Positions 17,114-23,823 of a stretch of 64,000 nt of DNA are shown here, piece after piece. Within the stretch, counting starts at the first letter, position 1; every line of letters starts with the position of its first letter. The stretch is from Rhodococcus sp. H36-A4. Its GTDB lineage: Bacteria; Actinomycetota; Actinomycetes; Mycobacteriales; Mycobacteriaceae. The DNA lies in NCBI RefSeq assembly GCF_027158005.1, contig NZ_JAPVLQ010000001.1, forward strand, positions 1,001,745 to 1,065,744, read 5' to 3'. Made by a program: the position numbers and the translations under genes. The notes under the pieces are model-generated. The model had not been told where the DNA came from, did not search any database, and saw only the letters and a program-made list of their open reading frames with translations.

Positions 17114-17454
17114 GACCGTCCCCGCTTCCACAGTGACGAAATTTTGGTCCACAATCCAGTGGTCGACTGGGGTATCAGTTCTCCCGACCGATCGGGAAGC
17201 TCACTCTCGACTGCCGAGACAATCTGTCCGACAGTGGGATTGACGAGAGCGCGATTTCCGACGAATACCGTCGGCACCGTCTCGTCACCGCCTGTCGCCG
17301 CACGCACCCTGGCGGCACTACCTGGCACCGACCAGATATCGATGTCCGTGGTGGCGATACCGCGCCTGCGCAACGAGCTGCGGAGTCTCATGCAGAACGG
17401 GCACCCGGGTCTCCACATGACCTCGATTCCGTCGACGAACGTCGATGAACTCAT
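17110..17454 (-). CDS. Glutaredoxin-like protein (mycoredoxin type)
   Basis: 114 residues. The redox site is WRPGCPFCMRLR (CPFC near residues 18-21), followed by the cis-Pro block TVPTVFVGN and NPT. In Mycobacteriales such proteins (mycoredoxin) use mycothiol to reduce mixed disulfides. The C-terminal ~25 residues (GLWTKISSLWKRG) extend beyond the core. The stop overlaps the HAD start (GTGA), so the pair is co-translated. Its relation to the HAD substrate is unknown. Confidence 0.85.
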   Translation of the reverse strand: MSSSTFVDGIEVMWRPGCPFCMRLRSSLRRRGIATTDIDIWSVPGSAARVRAATGGDETVPTVFVGNRALVNPTVGQIVSAVESELPDRSGELIPQSTTGLWTKISSLWKRGRS

Positions 17455-17526
17455 ACGGACTCCTATCGTTGGTGTATGCCCACAGGAACCCGTTGCCAGG
17501 GCATATCCATTCCAGTCTCTACTTCA

Positions 17527-18507
17527 TCACTGGTACGAGATCATCAGTGGTTGCGGCTGTCGCAGCATCGTTTCGGCGGGCGTGAACATCGGTGTGTCCT
17601 CGTCGTAGAAATTTTTCCAGCCCAATGGTGTTCCCAGGGGCAGAGCGTCTCGGACGGCGGCCCAGGTTTCCTCTTTCGCTGCCGGGCCACCTTGCCCGTC
17701 CATATGCACCAGAACCTGAACTCCGGGTTGGGAAAGCTCGACGCGCTCGAGGCCCCGCACCATCTGAAGTTGAAATTGGTGCAGTAGCAACAGCTTCTGT
17801 GGTAGATCACCTGCAGTCACGATGCCGTCGAGCAGGGCTTTCACCTCTTCTATTTCGACCGCGTCGACGCTACCCACCCGCTCCAGTGGGTACTGACCGG
17901 GCTCGAGCTTCCATTCCGGGTCGAGCGCGAGTCCCACATTGGGAAACTCGAGCAACTCTGCATAGATTCGTGCCTGATCGACGAAACGGGCCCGTCCGGG
18001 CTGCAGATCCAACAGCACATAAACGCCCGCCTGCTGCGCTTTCTCGACCCATGGCCGCAGCATCTCCACACTGGCCTCACCGGAATAGTCCCCATCCGGT
18101 CCAGGCTCTTGGTGAGCGACGGTGGCGATGAGCTCGAACGTCGGCACGACCGGTACATCGCTGAATGCTTGGTATTGGGCTGCCAAGTGCCGAACCCGGT
18201 CGATCGCTGCATCCGGGCCCTGCTCACCGAGGGCACCGAGCCCGGGGGAACCAGGATGACCGTAGAGCGCAACCAGACGACGACCCGGAAACAGCTGCCT
18301 TCCACCACCAGGTAGTTCCGCTGGTTCAGGCGCCGCTGCTGGTTCAGGCACCGCGGCCGCGGGTGTATCGGGACTGTCTGCGGAGGCGTCCGACGTCCTC
18401 GGAGCCGGTTCGGTGGCCCCGGCAGTACAGCCGGCAGTCAGCAACAGTGCCATCACTGCGGCAGCGGCGGCGTATCGAGAACATGTGGGTGAACCAGGAT
18501 TGTGCAT
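17527..18507 (-). CDS. Secreted lipoprotein with TIM-barrel-like fold, function unknown
   Basis: 326 residues. ATG 18507 has AGGGGGAG 6 nt upstream and opens a signal peptide ending in lipobox LLTAGC; an earlier in-frame start at 18561 would only lengthen the signal. A low-complexity Ala/Pro/Glu linker (about 30-70) precedes the folded part. PGRRLVALYGHPGSPGLGALGEQ, AGVYVLLDLQPGR and NVGLALDPEWKLEPGQ look like successive beta-strands of a glycosidase-like barrel with acidic residues near strand ends. Whether it has catalytic activity is unclear; mycobacterial cell-surface lipoproteins of this look are uncharacterised. Single gene. Confidence 0.7.
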   Translation of the reverse strand: MHNPGSPTCSRYAAAAAVMALLLTAGCTAGATEPAPRTSDASADSPDTPAAAVPEPAAAPEPAELPGGGRQLFPGRRLVALYGHPGSPGLGALGEQGPDAAIDRVRHLAAQYQAFSDVPVVPTFELIATVAHQEPGPDGDYSGEASVEMLRPWVEKAQQAGVYVLLDLQPGRARFVDQARIYAELLEFPNVGLALDPEWKLEPGQYPLERVGSVDAVEIEEVKALLDGIVTAGDLPQKLLLLHQFQLQMVRGLERVELSQPGVQVLVHMDGQGGPAAKEETWAAVRDALPLGTPLGWKNFYDEDTPMFTPAETMLRQPQPLMISYQ

Positions 18508-18616
18508 CGTCGCTCCCCCTTTTTCACAGAGCACCTCTTGGTGCGTGCGCAGCGTAGACACAAACGATGTTCGTGACCAACTTGCCCGACGCCATTGCCT
18601 GGCGGGGGCGCAAGTG

Positions 18617-19078
18617 TCAATCGACCACGTTTTCCTGGAGATGGTCGAGTAAGACCACTTGTGCCGCGTTGAGCTTCGAACGGGCCTCGGCGACCGAAAA
18701 CCACTCGACCCGATCGATCTCTGGAAAGGAAGTCATCGTGCCGGACTTGGGCGGCCACTCCATCTCGAAGGTGTTGCTGACGGCGCCGGCCGGGTCGAAG
18801 TCTGCTTCGACGGCGAAGACAGTCACGATCTTGCCGCCGCGCTGAGTGATGACGGGTAACTCGATCGACAGCTCTACCGGTGGCTCGTAGCCGGTCTCTT
18901 CGGTGAACTCGCGTCGTGCGGCGTCGCGGGGATCCTCGTCGGTGTACTCACCCTTGACGACCGACCATGCGCCGAGGTCCTTTCGGCTCCAGAACGGTCC
19001 CCCGGAATGCGCGATCAACACCTCGAGGACATCGCCCCGTCGTCGAAACGGCAGTAGACCTGCACTCTTTTTGGGCAC
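18617..19078 (-). CDS. Nudix hydrolase
   Basis: 153 residues. The Nudix box GEYTDEDPRDAARREFTEETG (residues ~43-63, written here in two parts: GEYTDEDP and REFTEETG) fits GX5EX7REUXEEXGU. KKSAGLLPFRRRGDVLEVLIAHSGG at the start is typical of the small NUDIX group that cleaves nucleoside diphosphate derivatives such as Ap4A-like compounds. The substrate is not determined. The gene is divergent from the persulfide operon, and its start lies 42 bp from the first CsoR-type operator, so the operator could affect it as well. Confidence 0.88.
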   Translation of the reverse strand: MPKKSAGLLPFRRRGDVLEVLIAHSGGPFWSRKDLGAWSVVKGEYTDEDPRDAARREFTEETGYEPPVELSIELPVITQRGGKIVTVFAVEADFDPAGAVSNTFEMEWPPKSGTMTSFPEIDRVEWFSVAEARSKLNAAQVVLLDHLQENVVD

Positions 19079-19120
19079 CTGGGCAGCATGGCAGATACAA
19101 CCGCTTCATGAATCCGCCGC

Positions 19121-19157
19121 ATACCCCAGGGGGTACTTGCATACCCCCCTTGGTATG
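19121..19157 (+). promoter_or_regulatory. Tandem CsoR/CstR-type operators
   Basis: Two copies of an ATACCCC-N-GGGTA/GGTAT element lie side by side: ATACCCCAGGGGGTA (19121-19135) and ATACCCCCCTTGGTATG (19141-19157). This is the operator type of CsoR-family repressors, here most likely the persulfide sensor CstR because the downstream genes handle sulfane sulfur. The copies are 20 bp apart centre to centre, about two helical turns. No CsoR-family gene is present in the window. Confidence 0.7.
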
Positions 19158-19194
19158 TGGCAGCCTTGAGGAAACCCGACAGACAGGACTGAAC

Positions 19195-19365
19195 ATGTGT
19201 CACCCCGTCAAATGCCCGAAGTGTGGCAAGACCACATGGGCCGGCTGCGGTCGCCACGTCGACGACGTCATGAGAGACGTTCCAGCATCTCGCCAGTGCA
19301 CGTGTGCAGCCGAACCGGCGGTGCCGATGGGAAACAAAATCTTCCGCTCACTGTTTCGCCGTTAG
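19195..19365 (+). CDS. Small cysteine-rich protein
   Basis: 56 residues starting MCHPVKCPKCGKTTWAGCGR, with CASRQCTCAAE-like cysteines in the middle (SRQCTCAAEP) and a basic end. The CPKCGKTTWAGCG zinc-ribbon-like motif recurs in small proteins next to sulfur-stress genes. The start is the first ATG after the tandem operators. The same frame is open upstream to 18967 but crosses the operators, so the short form is preferred. It is the first gene of the persulfide operon. A metal-binding or persulfide-carrying role is inference. Confidence 0.72.
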   Translation: MCHPVKCPKCGKTTWAGCGRHVDDVMRDVPASRQCTCAAEPAVPMGNKIFRSLFRR

Positions 19366-19420
19366 CTCTACCAGCGCCGGACTTCATTGCCGCAGTTCGA
19401 CGGCCGGAAGGATTCCCACC

Positions 19421-19483
19421 ATGAGCATCACTCTCCACGCAACCATCGACACACTCGGCGACCAGGCAGCAATGCAGCGCTGA
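19421..19483 (+). CDS. 20-residue ORF translationally coupled to the TauE/SafE gene
   Basis: ATG 19421 is preceded by GGAAGGA at good distance and encodes MSITLHATIDTLGDQAAMQR. Its TGA shares one base with the transporter ATG (TGATG). Such an arrangement would let ribosomes restart on the transporter message. It could be a leader peptide, a real micro-protein or the remnant of a longer gene. No family was recognised. Confidence 0.45.
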   Translation: MSITLHATIDTLGDQAAMQR

Positions 19484-20256
19484 TGACACTGGTCCTGGCT
19501 CTGATTCTCGGCGTCGCAGTCGGCATCCTGCTCGGTCTCCTCGGAGGCGGTGGGTCGATCCTGGCTGTTCCGGTACTCGTCTACGCCCTCGGACTACCGC
19601 TGTCGGAGGCGATACCGACCTCGCTGTTGGTGATCGGCGTCGCCTCCGCAACCGGCGCCATCCCCAAGGTGCGGGCACGGCTCATCGAATGGCGACTGGC
19701 TGCAATCTTTGCGGCCACCGGCATGATCGGCACCCTGGTAGGTACGGCCGTAGGCAGGCATCTGCCCGATACCGCCGTGATGATCGGTTTCGCAATCGTC
19801 ATGATCGTCGCGGGGACACGCATGCTGCGCACCAACGACGACCTCGGAACTGCCTGCAGGACCGACAATTCCGGGATCGATTGGAGGCGATGCGCACCGC
19901 GGTCCATACCGACAGGATTCGGTGTCGGTGTTCTCACCGGACTGTTCGGCGTCGGCGGCGGATTTCTCATCATTCCGGCCTTGGTGCTGCTGTTGGGAAT
20001 CGAGATGAGTGTTGCCGTCGGGACCTCACTGGTGGTCATCGTGGCCAACTCCGCCGCGGGTCTTCTCGCCCAAGCCGGAGGCCTCGGTGGGAACTGGACC
20101 CTTACCGTCATATTCGCCGCCGCCGCGATTGTCGGCTCCCTTGTAGCCGGACGCTTCAGCAACCGTGTCGATGCCGACAAGCTCCGGCAATGGTTCGCCT
20201 ACCTAGTGTTCGCCGTCGCAGGCTACGTGCTCGTCGACACCCTCTTCCTCTCATGA
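19483..20256 (+). CDS. TauE/SafE-family sulfite/sulfur-anion exporter
   Basis: 257 residues with about eight membrane segments in two repeats. The duplicated glycine motifs GLLGGGGSILAVPVLVY and GLFGVGGGFLIIPALVLLL are the hallmark of the TauE/SafE family, which exports sulfite, sulfoacetate or thiosulfate-like anions. The start ATG 19483 is preferred over the upstream in-frame start at 19387 because the membrane protein begins right there (MTLVLALILGVAVG) and overlaps the 20-residue ORF. In CstR regulons this exporter removes sulfite or thiosulfate made by the persulfide dioxygenase, whose gene follows. Confidence 0.85.
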   Translation: MTLVLALILGVAVGILLGLLGGGGSILAVPVLVYALGLPLSEAIPTSLLVIGVASATGAIPKVRARLIEWRLAAIFAATGMIGTLVGTAVGRHLPDTAVMIGFAIVMIVAGTRMLRTNDDLGTACRTDNSGIDWRRCAPRSIPTGFGVGVLTGLFGVGGGFLIIPALVLLLGIEMSVAVGTSLVVIVANSAAGLLAQAGGLGGNWTLTVIFAAAAIVGSLVAGRFSNRVDADKLRQWFAYLVFAVAGYVLVDTLFLS

Positions 20257-20317
20257 CGGTCGGTGGCATCGAGTCCCTCTCCGCACTCCGAAAACGACCC
20301 CGAAGGAGCACTCACAC

Positions 20318-21682
20318 ATGAACGTGACCGAACCGGACATCGCCATCATCGAAACCACGAGCCTCGGCGACCGCAGCTACTTCATCAGCTACGACGGCAC
20401 TGCTGTCGTCATCGATCCCCAACGTGACATCGACCGCGTCCAGGCATTGGCCGCAGACAAGAACGCCAGGATCACGCATGTGCTCGAAACCCACATACAC
20501 AACGACTACGTGACCGGCGGACTCGAACTCGCCCGCGCTGCCGGTGCCCAGTACGTCGTCCCGGACGGCGATCCCGTCGAGTACGAGCGTCGCGCCGTGC
20601 TCGACGGCGACATCATCGATGCGGGCGCGATGACAGTGCAGGTCATGCACACCCCGGGCCACACTCATCACCACGTCAGTTATGTTCTGCGCCATGACGG
20701 TGAGCCGATTGCGATCTTCACCGGTGGCTCGATGCTCTATGGATCCACCGGCCGCACCGACCTACTCGGCTCCGCGCACACCGAGGAACTCACCCACGCG
20801 CAGTTCCACTCGGTTCGTCGTATCGCTGCCGAACTCCCCGCTGATGTCGAGGTCTACCCCACCCACGGTTTCGGTAGCTTCTGTTCCGCGACCCCCACTA
20901 CCGGCGATTCCTCCACCATCGCCCAACAGCAGCAGTCCAATCCTGCCTTGACTCAGGACGAACAGAGCTATGTCGACGAGTTGATTGCTGGTTTGTCCGC
21001 GTATCCCGCGTACTACGCGCACATGGGCGTCATCAATACCCAAGGGCCGGCCCCGATCGACCTGTCCGTGCCAGAGCCTGTCGATCCCCACGAACTACGC
21101 CGCCGGATCGACGCGGGCCAGTGGGTCGTCGACCTACGCGCTCGCACCGCGTTCGCTGCTGGACACCTCGACGGATCCCTCGGGTTCGAGCTGTCCACGA
21201 GCTTCGTCACCTACCTCGGATGGCTCTACCAATGGGGTGCGCCGCTGACGCTGATCGGAGAAACATCCGATCAGATTGCAGAAGCTACCCGAGAGCTTGC
21301 GCGCATCGGAATCGATCGCCCCTCCGGTTCTGCAGTCGGAGAGATTCATTCGCTCGTCGGTGATGGAGAATTGCGGTCGTACGAAGTATCCGACTTCGCC
21401 GGACTCGGTGGCGCTGCCGGTAAGCGTGAGGTGCTCGTGCTCGACACGCGTCAACACTCCGAGTACGCGGACGGCCACATCCCCGGTGCGGTCAACATCC
21501 CCCTCCATGAACTGGCGCATCGCCTCGAAGAGGTTCCGGCCGGCGAGATTTGGGTGCACTGTGCATCCGGTTACCGTGCGTCGATCGCAGCCTCGCTGCT
21601 CGACCGAGCAGACCGCAGCGTCGTCCTCATCGACGACGACTACGACAGCGCAGTAGAGCTCGGCCTGCAAAAATCTGACTGA
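20318..21682 (+). CDS. Persulfide dioxygenase-sulfurtransferase fusion (ETHE1/CstB type)
   Basis: 454 residues. The N-terminal metallo-beta-lactamase domain (about 1-245) has THIHNDY (H59, H61, D63) and MHTPGHTHHHVSY, the Fe(II)-binding set of ETHE1-like persulfide dioxygenases. Two rhodanese domains follow. In the first (about 265-345) the active-site Cys loop is absent (LTLIGETSDQ). In the second (about 370-454) it is present (WVHCASGYRASIA). The whole matches CstB-like enzymes that oxidise glutathione/mycothiol persulfide to sulfite and can form thiosulfate. The operon order operator-small Cys protein-exporter-fusion enzyme supports sulfide/persulfide detoxification. Confidence 0.9.
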   Translation: MNVTEPDIAIIETTSLGDRSYFISYDGTAVVIDPQRDIDRVQALAADKNARITHVLETHIHNDYVTGGLELARAAGAQYVVPDGDPVEYERRAVLDGDIIDAGAMTVQVMHTPGHTHHHVSYVLRHDGEPIAIFTGGSMLYGSTGRTDLLGSAHTEELTHAQFHSVRRIAAELPADVEVYPTHGFGSFCSATPTTGDSSTIAQQQQSNPALTQDEQSYVDELIAGLSAYPAYYAHMGVINTQGPAPIDLSVPEPVDPHELRRRIDAGQWVVDLRARTAFAAGHLDGSLGFELSTSFVTYLGWLYQWGAPLTLIGETSDQIAEATRELARIGIDRPSGSAVGEIHSLVGDGELRSYEVSDFAGLGGAAGKREVLVLDTRQHSEYADGHIPGAVNIPLHELAHRLEEVPAGEIWVHCASGYRASIAASLLDRADRSVVLIDDDYDSAVELGLQKSD

Positions 21683-21718
21683 ACCGGAAGACCTCGGCTC
21701 GGCACCCGGGCTTCAGGC

Positions 21719-23020
21719 TCACAGTCGGCGGCCGAACAGAACCAACACCGCCGACCACGCCAGCGCGAGGAGACCGAACGCTGCGCGAAGCGAGAACGCC
21801 GTCGACCAAACGGTGGTGACTCCAGACGGCGGCACCGGCCGTCCGGCGAATCGATCTTCCAACCAGTCGAGCGTCAGCGGAGCCGAGAGCGGATGCAACG
21901 ACAAGTGCTCGCTGAGCTGGTCGCGAAGGTAGGTGACGTGCGCTCCGTGGTCGAGGTAGCGATCGACTTGGCCGTCGACGTCGTCGACCGCGATGATCTG
22001 ATCGTGCACCGCCTGGACGACGAGCATCGGCACGGTCGGTGCTGTTTGCCCAGGTTGGATGGCTTGAAAGATGTCGAGCAGTTCGGGGCTGGCAAGTAGG
22101 TCGGCAAGGGGCATGTCGATGTGCTCGTCCAAGTCGTGCCGCGCAAGCCTCCTCACGGCTGAGACGGTGGTGAGCTCGTTCACCGAGTCGAGCAGCTCGA
22201 GACCGGCCGAACTGACATGTCGCCTTATGAAGCGGTCGAGGTCCGGGTAGGTACGGCGCAGACCCGCGACCACCAGCGTGGGTAGGCCGGCGTGCACTGT
22301 CGCATTGAGCCGGATGAAGGCGGAGGCTGGGTCGCCGACCGGTGATCCGAGAGCTGCTCCAACCAGATTGATCTCCGGCGCATATCCGGGCGCCATCTCC
22401 GCCGCCCACGACGACGCCAGGCCGCCACCGGAGTAACCCCACAACCCGACCGGACTGTTGCTTGTCAGTGCAAGTGGAAAGAAGCTCAGTGCCGCACGCA
22501 CCGCATCGAGCGTACAGAACCCCGGCTCGCGGGGTGATCCCCAATGTCCATGCGGGCCTTCATGATCCGGAATCGAGACGACCCACCCTCGACGAAGCGC
22601 ATGCAGGATCAGTACGAACTCGAACTGCGGCACCGCGCCCCACGCTTTCGCACCCTTCTGCAGCGCGTACGACGGAAAACACGAATCCGACACTGCATCG
22701 ATCGCGCACTGATAGGACAGCAACGGCGAATCGCCGACGCTCCTTCCACGCGGCAGCAATACAGTGGTCACGCTCGCTTGCGCTCTACCGTCGAGGTCGT
22801 TGGTGCGATAGAGCAATTGCCAGGCGTCGACCTGCTGGGTAATGCGGCCGAAGAGGGCCAAGTCCACTTCACGTGTCCGAAGGATCGTCCCCGGTTCCGT
22901 CACCTCGAAACCCACTCGCGGGATGTAGAACGCGTCTTCAGCGGGCCGAAGTGCCCGTCGAGGCCGTGGCGATTCTTCCGCCGAGAACGGCGTTCCGCCA
23001 CTGTCCCTGTCGACGCTCAT
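21719..23020 (-). CDS. Secretory-lipase-type alpha/beta hydrolase with C-terminal membrane tail
   Basis: 433 residues from ATG 23020, which has GGGGTGGG just before it; the frame is open further upstream but without protein-like sequence. The nucleophile elbow is WGYSGGGLASSW near residue 195, as in the LIP (secretory lipase) family of triacylglycerol lipases. A late VVQAVHDQIIAVDDV fits the Asp region, and SEHLSLHP the catalytic His. There is no evident N-terminal signal peptide, while the last ~25 residues (FSLRAAFGLLALAWSAVLVLFG) form a single hydrophobic helix ending in RRL, suggesting a C-terminal membrane anchor. The substrate is probably a lipid ester. Confidence 0.8.
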   Translation of the reverse strand: MSVDRDSGGTPFSAEESPRPRRALRPAEDAFYIPRVGFEVTEPGTILRTREVDLALFGRITQQVDAWQLLYRTNDLDGRAQASVTTVLLPRGRSVGDSPLLSYQCAIDAVSDSCFPSYALQKGAKAWGAVPQFEFVLILHALRRGWVVSIPDHEGPHGHWGSPREPGFCTLDAVRAALSFFPLALTSNSPVGLWGYSGGGLASSWAAEMAPGYAPEINLVGAALGSPVGDPASAFIRLNATVHAGLPTLVVAGLRRTYPDLDRFIRRHVSSAGLELLDSVNELTTVSAVRRLARHDLDEHIDMPLADLLASPELLDIFQAIQPGQTAPTVPMLVVQAVHDQIIAVDDVDGQVDRYLDHGAHVTYLRDQLSEHLSLHPLSAPLTLDWLEDRFAGRPVPPSGVTTVWSTAFSLRAAFGLLALAWSAVLVLFGRRL

Positions 23021-23100
23021 CGCCCACCCCTTGTTATCCGAGTCTTTCAGTAACACCAATCGGGGGAAGGATAGTCGATCTCGGCGGTTCGCAACGGACC

Positions 23101-23823
23101 TCATTCGACGAGCCGGTACCCCATTCCCGTTTCGGTGATCAGATGGCGCGGCCGCGCGGGATCGACCTCCAGCTTGCGCCGCAGTTGAGACATGTAGATC
23201 CGAAGATAGTTGGATCCGTGATCGTGACCAGGGCCCCATACCGTTCTGAGTAGCTCTTTTTGCCCGACGAGCTTGCCGTTGTTGCGGGCGAGCATTTCGA
23301 GTACACCCCACTCGGTCCGGGTGAGGTGTACTCGCAGCCCTTCCCGGGTGACGGTTTTCGACGCCAGGTTCACGGTGAACGTCGAGGTCGTGACGATCGG
23401 GTCCACTCGTCCACCGGCGGCAACCCGCCTACGCACCGCAACCCGTAACCGGGCCAGGAACTCGTCCATCCCGAACGGTTTGGTGACGTAGTCGTCCGCC
23501 CCTGCGTCGAGCGCCTCGATCTTGTCGCTGCTGTCGGTCCGTGCGGACAACACGATCACCGGGACATCACTCCACCCTCTCAATCCGGCGAGGACTTCGA
23601 GTCCGCCAAGTCCTGGTAGCCCGAGGTCGAGCACCACCACGTCCGGGCGCTCGGAGGCAATCGCGCGCAAAGCTCCCGTCCCGGTGTCAGCGGTCACGAC
23701 GTCGTACCCCCGCGCCGAGAGATTGATACGCAGCGCCCGCACGATCTGCGGTTCGTCGTCGACGACGAGAACCCTTGTCCTACCGACAACCTCATCCACG
23801 GGACGCTGCATCGGTAACATCAT
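23101..23823 (-). CDS. kdpE: KdpE response regulator
   Basis: 240 residues. Receiver domain (about 15-125) with phosphoacceptor Asp in VVVLDLGLPG and Lys in YVTKPF. C-terminal OmpR/PhoB winged helix with LTRTEWGVLEMLARN and SNYLRIYMSQLRRKLE. It is phosphorylated by KdpD and activates the kdp operon at low K+ or high osmolarity. It overlaps the kdpD end by up to 32 bp; ATG 23811 and GTG 23799 are alternative starts giving a more usual N-terminus. The gene is last in the operon. Confidence 0.93.
   Translation of the reverse strand: MMLPMQRPVDEVVGRTRVLVVDDEPQIVRALRINLSARGYDVVTADTGTGALRAIASERPDVVVLDLGLPGLGGLEVLAGLRGWSDVPVIVLSARTDSSDKIEALDAGADDYVTKPFGMDEFLARLRVAVRRRVAAGGRVDPIVTTSTFTVNLASKTVTREGLRVHLTRTEWGVLEMLARNNGKLVGQKELLRTVWGPGHDHGSNYLRIYMSQLRRKLEVDPARPRHLITETGMGYRLVE

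Noticed and set aside
23021..23311. N-terminal extension of the lipase gene
   Set aside because: Arg-rich low-information sequence overlapping the end of kdpE; ATG 23020 has a good ribosome site.
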